From Eubacterium sp. (GTDB lineage: Bacteria > Bacillota > Clostridia > Lachnospirales > Lachnospiraceae), in contig JAFUVQ010000020.1 in assembly GCA_017477505.1 (NCBI GenBank), positions 1 through 62,783 on the forward strand: DNA of 62,783 bases, given 5' to 3'. Below are positions 38,137 through 48,712 of the stretch, piece by piece. Each line of letters opens with the position of its first letter. Within the stretch, counting starts at the first letter, position 1. The notes below the pieces were generated by a model. That model saw nothing but the letters and a program-made list of their open reading frames with translations, searched no databases and had not been told where the DNA came from. Made by a program: the position numbers and the translations under genes.

Positions 38137-38347
38137 CATGATTGCGCAGCAATCATGTCCGAGCGTAGCGAGGATGCTCACGCGAAGCGTGACATAGCCC
38201 TGCGAAGCAGGGATATCATATGTGCGAAGCACATATGTGGCACCATAGTCCCGATTTCGAAGAAATCGAGGATCCGAGCGTAGCGAGGACACTCGTGCGT
38301 AGCACGAATATTCGGCGTAGCCGAATCAACACCGCGAAGCGGGGTTG
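38137..38347 (+). repeat. Array of ten GNA-triloop hairpins between atpG and atpD
   Basis: Ten short inverted repeats follow one another. Stem/loop positions: 38137-38157 (9 bp, loop GCA); 38158-38174 (loop GTA); 38178-38192 (6 bp, GAA); 38198-38212 (6 bp, GAA); 38217-38237 (9 bp, GAA); 38249-38272 (7 bp core, GAA); 38273-38289 (GTA, identical to the second); 38293-38307 (6 bp, GTA); 38310-38326 (7 bp, GTA); 38327-38347 (8 bp with one mismatch, GAA). Every loop is GNA closed by C-G, and nine of ten have GC-GNA-GC. Outer stem sequences differ while pairing is kept. d(GCGAAGC) is known as an exceptionally stable mini-hairpin. No open frame or promoter is evident in the 261-base gap; AGGAGA at 38383 serves atpD. 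Confidence 0.9.
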
Positions 38348-38384
38348 GTGCATAAGGCATGATTTCGAAGCAGATAATAAATAG

Positions 38385-39803
<1,419 letters not shown>

Positions 39804-39805
39804 AG

Positions 39806-40204
39806 ATGGCAAATGTCATGCAGATAAAGATCATCACTCCTGAAAAGGTTTTCTTTGAAGGAGAGGCTGATTTTATGGAATTTAATACAGCCGATGGTGA
39901 GGTAGGTATCTACCCTATGCATGTACCTATGACGGTCATCCTTGATCCCGGTGTTCTCAGAATCTATAACGGTGATGATAAGAAGGAAGCAGCGCTTCAT
40001 TCGGGCTTTGCCGAGATTCTTCCCGATAAGATAACTATACTTGCCGAGGCTGTTGAATGGCCTTGGGAAATTGATAAGAACAGAGCAGAGAAGGAGAAAA
40101 TCAGAGCGGAGAGAGCTATGTCTGCGGATGGAGATGTCGACGGCAAGGCCGAGCTTTCGCTCAAGAGTGCTATCCTGCGAATCAGGATGGCTGATAAGAA
40201 ATAA
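39806..40204 (+). CDS. atpC: F0F1 ATP synthase subunit epsilon
   Basis: 132 residues: an N-terminal beta sandwich (MQIKIITPEKVFFEGEADFMEFNT... GEVGIYPMHVPM) and a C-terminal helical hairpin (DKNRAEKEKIRAERAM). It links the rotor to regulation of hydrolysis. It starts two bases after atpD. Confidence 0.94.
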   Translation: MANVMQIKIITPEKVFFEGEADFMEFNTADGEVGIYPMHVPMTVILDPGVLRIYNGDDKKEAALHSGFAEILPDKITILAEAVEWPWEIDKNRAEKEKIRAERAMSADGDVDGKAELSLKSAILRIRMADKK

Positions 40205-40215
40205 ATGGAGTGAAA

Positions 40216-42141
40216 ATGAAAAGAAAGAAAATCATTTCAGGAATACTCATTTTATCAATAATAGCCTCACTGGCCGCTTGCGGCAGGGAGGCTGTTTCTG
40301 ATGGTAGGGGTGGATATGAGTCAAAGAATATAAAGGAGAATCTTTCTGAAAGCCTTGGTGATGAGTATACTACAGAGGCGGATACGGAAGATGATACAGA
40401 GACTCCCGATACTTACGATCCCGAACTCGTGGCTGCCCAAAAAGAAGAATTTCATTCGTATTGTGATGCGTGGTTCAAGGAATATGTAACTTCTAATTCA
40501 TACAACTATAATGTGTATATAAAAGATGGCAGTAATTTCGGAGTGGAGAAACCTACAGCTACATGGGGCGACTCCGATGAGGACGATTATACAGAAGAAG
40601 GAGTTAAAGAGATTCTTGAATCCTATGATGAGAAAATCGAGAAGCTCGGTGAGTTTAACAAGGATATGATGGATAATGAGGATAAGATCACATATGATTA
40701 TCTCCTTAATTATCTTAAACATAACAAAGGACTTTATGAGAATAACTACTGCAGCGACCCTCTGAGCAGGGGAAATGGCTGGGTGGCAAATGTCAGCCTG
40801 ATATTTACTGATTTCAGAATTGATGACAAGGATGATGTTGAGATATATCTCGGACTGCTTGAAGATCTTGATGTACTTTTTGATGAAATAATAGAATTTG
40901 AGAAGAAAAAGTCTGAGAAAGGGACATTTATGTCCGATAATAACTGTGATGCGGTCATCAAACAGTGTGACGACTTTTTAAAAGAAAAACCAGAGAATCA
41001 TTTTCTTGTAGAAGTCTTTGATAACAGGCTTAAGGAAATGGACTTCCTTACGGATGCCGAAAGAACGGCATATTCAAAAAGGAATAAAGAAGCTATAAAG
41101 AATGCTCTTTATCCATCGATTGAAAAAGTAAAAAAGACACTCACGGACCTGAAGGGGAAGGGAGCACATCAGGGCGGACTCTGCGAGGTTGATGGTGGAA
41201 CAGATTACTATGAGCATCTCCTGGCTATGCGATGCGGCTCTGATATGGGACCGGATGCTGTAAGAGATCTGCTCACTGCCAAGATGCAGGAGCATATCAC
41301 AGAGATGATGACGATAGCTTATTCCAACCCGGAAGCCTATGAGTACTATCATGATAACAGGGATACTCTTTGGGAAGAAGTTGATAAGAAAATGGAGCCC
41401 TCTGAGATAATTGATGAACTTGCTTCCTGTGTAAAGAATGATTATCCGGATCTCGGAACAATTCCTTATGATGTGGCTTATGTGGATGAAGCATTATGGG
41501 ATATCATGGAAGGAAGTGTCGCGTATTATCATTTCCATGCGGTTGATGATCCTGATACCAATATTATCCGTGTTAACGGGAATTATGCAAAGGACCTCTG
41601 GAGTACTCTTGCCCATGAAGGTATACCCGGGCATATGTATCAGAATGCCTATTTTGACAGCAAAAAGCCGCATCCGGTAAGAAGGATATATAATCAGCTC
41701 GGATATATGGAAGGATGGGCAGTATATTCACAGTATAGATCAATTGACTATTATGATTTTGACAGCATATACAACGAGACAATAAAAAAACTCTACAAAC
41801 TTGATAACCAGATTAATTACTGCCTTCTCGGAATCTGTGACCTGGAGGTAAATTATTACGGCTGGTCGGTTGAAGATATTGATAATTATATGACGACACT
41901 CGGATTTTCCGGTGGAGACGGCAATCAGGATCTCTTTGATACACTCGCAGCCGATCCGGGTATATACCAGTCATATTCAACGGGATATTATCTTATGCAG
42001 GGTCTTCGCGACAAGGCAGAGACAGAACTCGGGGATAAGTTTAATGCTCGTGAATTCCATAAGACTATACTTGACGCAGGCCCATGTCCGTATGAGACAC
42101 TGACACCACTGGTAGAGCAGTATATAAAAGAACATAAATAA
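40216..42141 (+). CDS. DUF885 family lipoprotein (putative zinc metallopeptidase)
   Basis: 641 residues from ATG 40216 with TGGAG as SD; a GTG two codons earlier is also possible. A lipoprotein signal ends in SLAAC (Cys at about 23), followed by an acidic Thr/Asp-rich linker. The metal motif HEGIPGHMYQ lies near residue 470, with a downstream EGWAVYSQY, both typical of DUF885. It is probably a surface peptidase. It follows atpC by 11 bases with no terminator, so it may be read with the ATP synthase operon. Confidence 0.87.
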   Translation: MKRKKIISGILILSIIASLAACGREAVSDGRGGYESKNIKENLSESLGDEYTTEADTEDDTETPDTYDPELVAAQKEEFHSYCDAWFKEYVTSNSYNYNVYIKDGSNFGVEKPTATWGDSDEDDYTEEGVKEILESYDEKIEKLGEFNKDMMDNEDKITYDYLLNYLKHNKGLYENNYCSDPLSRGNGWVANVSLIFTDFRIDDKDDVEIYLGLLEDLDVLFDEIIEFEKKKSEKGTFMSDNNCDAVIKQCDDFLKEKPENHFLVEVFDNRLKEMDFLTDAERTAYSKRNKEAIKNALYPSIEKVKKTLTDLKGKGAHQGGLCEVDGGTDYYEHLLAMRCGSDMGPDAVRDLLTAKMQEHITEMMTIAYSNPEAYEYYHDNRDTLWEEVDKKMEPSEIIDELASCVKNDYPDLGTIPYDVAYVDEALWDIMEGSVAYYHFHAVDDPDTNIIRVNGNYAKDLWSTLAHEGIPGHMYQNAYFDSKKPHPVRRIYNQLGYMEGWAVYSQYRSIDYYDFDSIYNETIKKLYKLDNQINYCLLGICDLEVNYYGWSVEDIDNYMTTLGFSGGDGNQDLFDTLAADPGIYQSYSTGYYLMQGLRDKAETELGDKFNAREFHKTILDAGPCPYETLTPLVEQYIKEHK

Positions 42142-42179
42142 AACCTGCTCTTAAGTAACTGTCCGGAAGGATTTATGAA

Positions 42180-42920
42180 ATGAAATTAGAAGTTTTGTAT
42201 GAAGATGAATATATGATTGCTGTTACCAAACCTCCGGGGGTGCCGTCCCAGGGAGACAGATCCAATGATGTGGACATGGTTACCCGGGTCAGGGATTATC
42301 TGTTTGATAAGGGCGACATTGATACTGAGCCTTATGTTGCAGTGATCAATCGACTCGACAGACCGGTCGGGGGTATTATGCTCTTTGCCAAAAGTGAAGA
42401 TATGGCCGCAAAGCTGACGGATATGATTCAGATGAAGGATGAAACGGATGAGTCCGGTGACAAACACGAGATCAAGGGCATCAGAAAATATTATCAGGCT
42501 ATCCTCTCAGGCTATCTGGAAGAGGAAGAAGGGACTTATACAGACTGGATTCTCTTTGATAAGAAAAACAATATTTCCAAAGTGGTTAAAGAGGGAACTC
42601 CCGGTGCAAAGAAGGCTGTTCTTAAATATGAACTGATCGACGAGTTTGAAACGGATAAGGGTTATCTCACTTATGTACTGATTAGGCTTATTACCGGAAG
42701 GCATCATCAAATCCGCTGTCAGATGGCAGCACACGGAACGCCTATAGTAGGAGATGTACGTTATGCAGCTCCGGGGGCGGCCAGAAAAGCTTCACCACGG
42801 GAGATAGCGCTTTTCTCTTCAAGAATGGAGTTTGTTCATCCTGTGACCGGAGAGAGGATAGTGCTCCACCGCGAACCCGATACCAAAGCGTTTGAGGCTA
42901 TTGAACTGGATGAATTCTGA
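42180..42920 (+). CDS. RluA-family pseudouridine synthase
   Basis: 246 residues. The catalytic motif is INRLDRPVGGIMLFAKS with Asp60, and LITGRHHQIRCQMA and HGTPIVGD follow as in the RluA/RluC/RluD family. There is no N-terminal S4 domain. It isomerises uridine in rRNA or tRNA; the target is not determined. GGAAGG is the SD. Confidence 0.9.
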   Translation: MKLEVLYEDEYMIAVTKPPGVPSQGDRSNDVDMVTRVRDYLFDKGDIDTEPYVAVINRLDRPVGGIMLFAKSEDMAAKLTDMIQMKDETDESGDKHEIKGIRKYYQAILSGYLEEEEGTYTDWILFDKKNNISKVVKEGTPGAKKAVLKYELIDEFETDKGYLTYVLIRLITGRHHQIRCQMAAHGTPIVGDVRYAAPGAARKASPREIALFSSRMEFVHPVTGERIVLHREPDTKAFEAIELDEF

Positions 42921-42986
42921 TTGAACGGTATAGAGAAGCCGTTTGTTGAACAATTTGAATTTTAATGAAGTGTTGCTGAGGAATAT

Positions 42987-44384
42987 ATGAAGACAGAAAA
43001 TAAAGTGTTAAAAAGAATAAGCAGGATCGCAGGCATTAAGTCGGAACAGCTTATTCCTATAAGCTTTTTTGGAGCCATCCTTCTGGGGGCACTTCTGCTT
43101 ATGCTTCCTTTTTCAACGGCAAAAGGGGAGAGTACTTCATTTGTAACAGCTCTTTTTACGTCCACAACTTCTATCTGCGTGACCGGACTGGTTGTGGTGG
43201 ATACATTCTCTCATTGGTCTCTCTTCGGTAAGATTATCATTCTGATTCTGATACAGCTTGGTGGTTTTGGAATCATAGCGGTGTCATCTTTTATCATGCT
43301 TCTTTTCAAGAAGAATATTTCCTATAAAAATCGAGCACTTATACATGACACATATAACATGGATACCTTCAAAGGCGTTGTCCGTTTTCTGGTGAAGGTT
43401 TTTAAAGGCACATTTATAGTGGAAATGCTGGGAGCCTTTCTTTATATGCCGGCCTTTATTCCGAAATTCGGGTTGGCAAAAGGTATATGGGTTTCTGTAT
43501 TTAATTCCATTTCCGCATTCTGTAATGCAGGTATAGATATTATGGGACCTGACAGCCTTATCTCGTTTGCGGAAAAACCTTATGTGCTTTTTGTGACGAT
43601 GTTTCTTATCGTTATGGGTGGTATGGGATATGTTGTATGGTTTGATATTTTGACGGAAACCAGGAAGGGAATCAAAAAGAAGTTTAAACCGGTAACTATC
43701 TTTAAACATTACAGTGAGCATACGAGGCTTGTTATTCATCTGACTTTAGCCCTTATTCTGGGCGGTGCTGTTATAACTTTTATTTCTGAATATAATAATC
43801 CTGATACCATTGGCAATATGTCGCTAGTAAATAAAATCATCAATTCACTGTTCCAGTCTGTTACTTACAGGACAGCAGGCTTTGCAAGCGTTCCGCAGGA
43901 ATGTCTCAGGGACGGGTCCTGTCTGCTGGGACTTTTGCTTATGTTTATAGGCGGATCGCCAGTCGGAACAGCCGGTGGTGTCAAGACTGTGACTCTTTTC
44001 ATAGTCCTAATAAATGCTGTTTCTTATATCAGAAGCAGAAGAGAAACGACTATCAAAGGAAAAAGAGTTACCGGAGAAATGATTCAGAAGGCGAGTGCCA
44101 TAGTTTTTGTGAGTTTCACGGTTACATTTATAATGATGCTCCTTCTGATGCTTATAGATAATATAGGACTTATGAATGCGTCATTCGAAGTGGTCAGTGC
44201 CACTGCTACCGTCGGGCTGTCGCGGGCATTGACATCGTCCCTTAGCACGGCAGGACGTATTATTATAATAATATCAATGTATCTCGGAAGAATAGGACCT
44301 ATCTCTATGGCACTGTTCTTTGCAAATAAGCCATCCGGCGAGAATCTTGTAAACTATGCAGACGGTCGTTTTTATGTAGGTTAA
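42987..44384 (+). CDS. ktrB: KtrB/TrkH-type potassium transporter membrane subunit
   Basis: 465 residues, eight or more membrane helices with four pore repeats: TSTTSICVTGL, NSISAFCNAGID, SVTYRTAGFAS and SATATVGLSR. Each carries the filter glycine of the Trk/Ktr superfamily. It starts 66 bases after the pseudouridine synthase gene and is followed after 12 bases by the gating subunit. Confidence 0.93.
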   Translation: MKTENKVLKRISRIAGIKSEQLIPISFFGAILLGALLLMLPFSTAKGESTSFVTALFTSTTSICVTGLVVVDTFSHWSLFGKIIILILIQLGGFGIIAVSSFIMLLFKKNISYKNRALIHDTYNMDTFKGVVRFLVKVFKGTFIVEMLGAFLYMPAFIPKFGLAKGIWVSVFNSISAFCNAGIDIMGPDSLISFAEKPYVLFVTMFLIVMGGMGYVVWFDILTETRKGIKKKFKPVTIFKHYSEHTRLVIHLTLALILGGAVITFISEYNNPDTIGNMSLVNKIINSLFQSVTYRTAGFASVPQECLRDGSCLLGLLLMFIGGSPVGTAGGVKTVTLFIVLINAVSYIRSRRETTIKGKRVTGEMIQKASAIVFVSFTVTFIMMLLLMLIDNIGLMNASFEVVSATATVGLSRALTSSLSTAGRIIIIISMYLGRIGPISMALFFANKPSGENLVNYADGRFYVG

Positions 44385-44396
44385 TAGGAGGAAAAA

Positions 44397-45041
44397 ATGA
44401 GCAAAACTATAGCAGTTTTCGGACTGGGAAGATTTGGCAGGAGTCTTGCCACAAGCCTTTATGATTCGGGAGTGGATGTACTTGCAGTTGATAAGGATCA
44501 CGATATTGTAGAAACTATGTCGGGAAAAGTGACATATGCGGCATCTGCGGATCTTACGAATCCCAATGCGATTAAGGAACTCGGCCTCGGTGAGATGGAT
44601 GTTGTTGTGGTTGCCATTGGTTCTGACCTTAAGGCAAGTATTATCTCAGTAATGGTAGCAAAGGAAGAGGGCGTGCCGTATGTAATTGCAAAAGCTGCCG
44701 ATGAAAGAATGGGAGAAATCCTTAAGAAGATAGGTGCTGATAAAATTATTTTCCCTGAAGAGGAGACCGGTGTCAGAACCGCAAAGATACTGACCTCAAG
44801 CTCATTCCTGGAATTCTTCAGCATAGATGAGAACCTGTGTCTTATAGAGATGAAGCCAAAGGCTGAATGGGTAGGGATGACTCTTCGTGAGCTCGAGCTC
44901 AGGAATAAGTATAAGATAAATGTAGTTGCGGTGAAGGACGCTAGTGAGATGCGTTCGTTCATAGATCCCGACCGTCCGCTCGAGGAAGATACAGAGCTCC
45001 TGGTCATTCTCGATAAGAAGGATCTTGGCGGAATAAACTAG
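44397..45041 (+). CDS. ktrA: KtrA-type RCK gating subunit of potassium transporter
   Basis: 214 residues. The Rossmann motif GLGRFG is at 9-14, followed by VLAVDKDHDIVE (RCK-N), and an RCK-C domain lies near 135-214. It binds ATP/ADP or NAD(H) and opens KtrB. AGGAGG precedes the ATG. Confidence 0.93.
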   Translation: MSKTIAVFGLGRFGRSLATSLYDSGVDVLAVDKDHDIVETMSGKVTYAASADLTNPNAIKELGLGEMDVVVVAIGSDLKASIISVMVAKEEGVPYVIAKAADERMGEILKKIGADKIIFPEEETGVRTAKILTSSSFLEFFSIDENLCLIEMKPKAEWVGMTLRELELRNKYKINVVAVKDASEMRSFIDPDRPLEEDTELLVILDKKDLGGIN

Positions 45042-45085
45042 AAAGATGATTAGAAAAGATAATAAGAATAAATAATAATGGACAA

Positions 45086-45745
45086 TCAGAACAGATAGAA
45101 CACAGCGTTCATGGACATATGAAGGAGGATGCACAATATAAGTGAATCCTTCTTTTCTTTTATGAAGCCCAGGAGTATTCCGATTATGGCAGCCATGAGT
45201 CCCTGGATGAGGTTCATCTGGAAGACACCATACAGCAGTGCCTGGATAATAATGGCTGAAACCGGGGTGTAGAACTTTTTGGCAATTGAAAATGTAAGGC
45301 CGCGGAAGAGTATCTCTTCTCCGAGAGCACCTAAGGTGATCATTACAATGGCGGTGAAGAGAGTGGTTTCATCTGCACCTTTGTATAACTCCAGATTGAT
45401 AAAACCAAGGAGCGCACCTATGGCGATGACAGCCAGAGCGGGGAGAAGAACTTTACTGCCGGCTTTGTTATCGGCAGGAAGCTTACTGTCGGATTTGTCG
45501 TCATCAGGAAGTATCAGCAGGTATATCCATCCGAATATTATCAAAAACAGCAGATATTTGACCAAAAACATAGGGCCTGCATCCACCAGTTCGGTGGATG
45601 TAGCCCCTTTATAAATTGCTGTTATTGAAAGATATGCAAAGAATGCAACTGCTTCTAGAAGAAAAGCAGCTACAGTAGGGAGAATCGGAAGTGTAAGTCC
45701 GACTATAAAACTCTTAAACTGTGATTTTCTTGGCTCTTTCTTCAT
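45086..45745 (-). CDS. CPBP family intramembrane metalloprotease homolog
   Basis: 219 residues with about seven hydrophobic segments. The motifs EEILFRGLTF and a C-terminal LHMSMNAVFYLF supply the Glu and His metal ligands; the middle motif (YGVFQMN) lacks the common His. It is the last gene of a five-gene minus-strand block and overlaps the preceding gene by 32 bases. Confidence 0.83.
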   Translation of the reverse strand: MKKEPRKSQFKSFIVGLTLPILPTVAAFLLEAVAFFAYLSITAIYKGATSTELVDAGPMFLVKYLLFLIIFGWIYLLILPDDDKSDSKLPADNKAGSKVLLPALAVIAIGALLGFINLELYKGADETTLFTAIVMITLGALGEEILFRGLTFSIAKKFYTPVSAIIIQALLYGVFQMNLIQGLMAAIIGILLGFIKEKKDSLILCILLHMSMNAVFYLF

Positions 45746-46301
45746 TTTTCTTCTTCTTTTCTTTTTCAGCCTTGATCTGTTCTTTGGACTTTCTGTTTGC
45801 AGCCTCAGCTGAGAGTTCCTTCTGATATTCTGCCTGCTTACGCATGAGTCTCTGACGGAATCCGCCCTTCTTCTTTTTACCGGCTTCTTCCTCTACAGGA
45901 GCGTTCTTCTTACCTCTTACCTGCTTTACGCCTACGATATAGATTCCGCTTACCATAGCCTTGACTTCGCCTCTTGAAGGAACGTCTTCATAGATGGCAT
46001 CATCACAGAGAAGATTCATTATCTGCGGTCCAATCTTTACTTTGACAATCGGAACCTTGGCTTTGGTATATCTTTTACCTTTTTTCTCAAATTCTTCATA
46101 TACGGCTTTAGGAAGCTTGGCATCCTTCAGCGGCATTATCTTTTTATCAATAATGAGCATTGATTGAGGCTGTGCAGCCATCATCATCTGCTCTTTCTGA
46201 GCAACCTGTTTCTCCTGCATCTTGTTGCCGAAATATGTAAGTGCAGCTATAGCTGCCACGACAACTGCGAGAACTATTAACAACCAACCCCAAACAGGCA
46301 T
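45714..46301 (-). CDS. Conserved hypothetical protein with N-terminal membrane anchor
   Basis: 195 residues: one membrane segment (about 4-24), a central globular part of about 100 residues (SMLIIDKKIMPLKDAKLPK... SRGEVKAMVSGIYIVGVKQV), and a very basic Lys/Glu tail (KEQIKAEKEKKKKNEERAKK). I do not recognise the family. Its position between plsC and a CPBP gene, with a two-base gap to plsC and overlap with the CPBP gene, indicates one operon. Confidence 0.72.
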   Translation of the reverse strand: MPVWGWLLIVLAVVVAAIAALTYFGNKMQEKQVAQKEQMMMAAQPQSMLIIDKKIMPLKDAKLPKAVYEEFEKKGKRYTKAKVPIVKVKIGPQIMNLLCDDAIYEDVPSRGEVKAMVSGIYIVGVKQVRGKKNAPVEEEAGKKKKGGFRQRLMRKQAEYQKELSAEAANRKSKEQIKAEKEKKKKNEERAKKITV

Positions 46302-46303
46302 AT

Positions 46304-47041
46304 TTAATTACCGTCCTTTCTATGTGTTTCCAGCATTTTTGTGATTCTTGCCGGAATACTGTTGTAGAATTCTTTTCTCTCAGCCTTTTCCAGTTTTGAT
46401 GGATAAACAGGCGGAGCAAATTCCACTATTACTTTTCGGCTCTTCAGGAGGTGATGATTATTCTCAAAAATATCATCTATTCCGGTCATAGCCATCAGAA
46501 CTATGGCGCGTCCGGATTTTTCAGCCATCCTGTAGCCGCCTTCCTTGAATGGAAGAAGTTCTTTTCCGTGATTTCTTGTTCCCTCCGGGAAAAGACCCAT
46601 TGAAAGGCCTTCTTCAAGTCTTCTTGTTCCTTCATTTATGGTTTTCATCGCCTGCCTTGGATTCTCTCTGTCAAGATAGAGGCATCCGATATCTGTCATA
46701 TAGTAATGAAGAAGAGGGTACTTGAGAAACTCCTTCTTGGCAACAAATGCCATAGGATTTTTCGCAAGTGTCTGTGTGATTATAATATCAAAATAACTTC
46801 TGTGGTTACCTACGTATAGAACTGCTTCATCTTTCGGGATATTGTCAACTCCACGGACCTCTATCTTCGTACCTGCAAAGAAGAGGAGACCTTTGAAGAA
46901 ACCTCGAACGTACTTCCAGGCTTTTGTCCAGGATTCCATTTCTTTTCCCTTATTGAAAAGGGATTTCCAGTACGCATGTACAGGGAGTGAGAATACCATT
47001 GAAAGTATTGTGTAAAGCAGTGCAAAAATAAGTCTTATCAT
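46304..47041 (-). CDS. plsC: 1-acyl-sn-glycerol-3-phosphate acyltransferase
   Basis: 245 residues. NHRSYFD (His80, Asp85) is the catalytic HX4D motif, and FPEGTRNHG (151-159) binds the glycerol-phosphate. An N-terminal hydrophobic helix anchors it. It makes phosphatidic acid. It lies directly downstream of malQ on the same strand. Confidence 0.93.
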   Translation of the reverse strand: MIRLIFALLYTILSMVFSLPVHAYWKSLFNKGKEMESWTKAWKYVRGFFKGLLFFAGTKIEVRGVDNIPKDEAVLYVGNHRSYFDIIITQTLAKNPMAFVAKKEFLKYPLLHYYMTDIGCLYLDRENPRQAMKTINEGTRRLEEGLSMGLFPEGTRNHGKELLPFKEGGYRMAEKSGRAIVLMAMTGIDDIFENNHHLLKSRKVIVEFAPPVYPSKLEKAERKEFYNSIPARITKMLETHRKDGN

Positions 47042-47055
47042 ATTTTAGCTCCTGT

Positions 47056-48588
47056 TTAACGACCAAACATTTTTGTAGTTTCGAAAAGCCTCTTTTTGAG
47101 GTGTTCCGTCAGTACTTCTTCCTTGTAACGCCATGACCAGTTGCCTTCGCCGACGCCGGGCTTGTTGAATCTTGCCCAGGAATCAAGCTCCAGGATATCC
47201 TGCATAGGAACTATAGCCATATTTGCTACTGAACCGAAGCATGCGCGGATGAATACCCAGCATACATCGCTGGCATCTGTGCTGTAATAACGTCTCAGCT
47301 TGTCACGTGATGCTTCATAAGCATTTCTGTACCAGCCGAGAGTAGTGTCGTTGTCGTGAGTACCTGTGTAGCATACGCAGTTTCTGATGTGATTGTGAGG
47401 AAGGAAATTGTTTTCATTTGGATTTTCAAATGCAAACTGAAGAATCTTCATTCCAGGGAAACCGAACTTATCTCTGAGTTCGATAACACTGTGATCAATC
47501 TCACCAAGGTCCTCTGCTATGATAGGCATATGGTATCCGAGAGTTGCCTCAAGGTTGGTGAAGAAATTCTCGCCGGGAGCTTCCTTCCATTCTCCGTTTA
47601 TGGCTGTTTTCTCACCTGCAGGAACAGACCAGTATTTATCGAATCCTCTGAAGTGGTCAATTCTGAGGAAGTCGGTAAGTGAAAGCTGGTGACGTATACG
47701 TGAGAACCACCACTCATAGCCGGTTTTCGTATGTTCAGGCCAGTTGTAGAGCGGATTGCCCCAAAGCTGTCCTGTGGCTGAAAAATAATCCGGTGGAACT
47801 CCGGCAACTTCTGTCGGATAGCCCTTGGAATCCAGCATGAAGAGATTCTGGTTACTCCATACATCCGAGCTGTCCCATGCAACAAATATCGGTATATCGC
47901 CGATTATGGAAATGCCTTTATCATTTGCATATTTTTTAAGCTTTGTCCATTCGATATGGAAGAGGAACTGAACGAATTCGTAGAATCCGATAGAGTCGGC
48001 AAGCTTCTCAATCCATTCCTTGCGAGCCTTTTTGGTAGGATTTTTGAGGTCATCCTCCCACATGTACCATGGGGCACCCTGATGATAATCCTTGCCGGCC
48101 ATGAAGAGGGCATAATCCTCAAGCCAGTCGGCAGTTTCCATGAATTCTTTGAACTGCTCCATGAGCTTATGGTTGTTTGAAAGTCCGTCAACAATATCCG
48201 GATCCAGGTATCTTTCATAAGCTTTATGAAGAAGTCCCATTTTAAATGGAATCACATCTCCATAGCTTATATCCTCGGGATTCCACTGAGGCATATCATT
48301 AAAATCTTCGTCTCTGAGAAGACCGAGTTCTCTCAAGTGATCAATGCTTACTATAAGCGGCTGTCCCGCAAATGCGGAGAAAGGCTGATATGGTGAATCG
48401 CCGAAGCCTGTGTGTCCGAGCGGAAGCACCTGCCATGCAGTCATACCTGATGCCTTTAAAAAGTCTATAAAATTATACGCTCCTTTTCCCAGGTCACCTA
48501 TACCATAAGGTCCGGGAAATGAAGTAGGATGCAGAAGAATGCCGGCATATCTCTTCGGCCTTACTTCAGCTTCTGCTGTTAAATCCAT
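47056..48588 (-). CDS. malQ: 4-alpha-glucanotransferase (amylomaltase, GH77)
   Basis: 510 residues. GILLHPTSFPGPYGIGDLG at the start, DFLRIDHFRGF (nucleophile Asp), IIAEDLGEI (acid/base Glu) and TGTHDNDTTLGWY are GH77 signatures. It transfers maltodextrin chains, complementing GlgX in glycogen or maltodextrin turnover. It has its own promoter upstream (48655-48683). Confidence 0.95.
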   Translation of the reverse strand: MDLTAEAEVRPKRYAGILLHPTSFPGPYGIGDLGKGAYNFIDFLKASGMTAWQVLPLGHTGFGDSPYQPFSAFAGQPLIVSIDHLRELGLLRDEDFNDMPQWNPEDISYGDVIPFKMGLLHKAYERYLDPDIVDGLSNNHKLMEQFKEFMETADWLEDYALFMAGKDYHQGAPWYMWEDDLKNPTKKARKEWIEKLADSIGFYEFVQFLFHIEWTKLKKYANDKGISIIGDIPIFVAWDSSDVWSNQNLFMLDSKGYPTEVAGVPPDYFSATGQLWGNPLYNWPEHTKTGYEWWFSRIRHQLSLTDFLRIDHFRGFDKYWSVPAGEKTAINGEWKEAPGENFFTNLEATLGYHMPIIAEDLGEIDHSVIELRDKFGFPGMKILQFAFENPNENNFLPHNHIRNCVCYTGTHDNDTTLGWYRNAYEASRDKLRRYYSTDASDVCWVFIRACFGSVANMAIVPMQDILELDSWARFNKPGVGEGNWSWRYKEEVLTEHLKKRLFETTKMFGR

Positions 48589-48654
48589 GTAAATAATCCT
48601 CCGGTCTGTTAAGTGTTTTATGCATAACCCTGATGGTTAAACATATACCACAGA

Positions 48655-48700
48655 ATTATACATAAGAAATAGGTAAAAAACAAGTCAAAAACAAGACTTG
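48655..48700 (-). promoter_or_regulatory. Promoter of malQ overlapping the terminator of the upstream aminotransferase
   Basis: Read on the minus strand: TTGTTT (48683-48678), 17-base spacer, TATAAT (48660-48655). The -35 region merges with a small hairpin, CAAGTC (48700-48695) with GACTTG (48686-48681), followed by T residues, which probably ends the upstream aminotransferase transcript. Confidence 0.6.
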
Positions 48701-48712
48701 AAGCCCGATGCT

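Noticed and set aside
38137-38347. Hairpin array as a CRISPR locus
   Set aside because: Units vary in length, share no constant repeat apart from the 7-base hairpin core, have no spacers of uniform size, and no cas genes are nearby.
38137-38347. Hairpin array as a series of transcription terminators
   Set aside because: None of the stems is followed by a T run, and the operon continues into atpD without a visible promoter.
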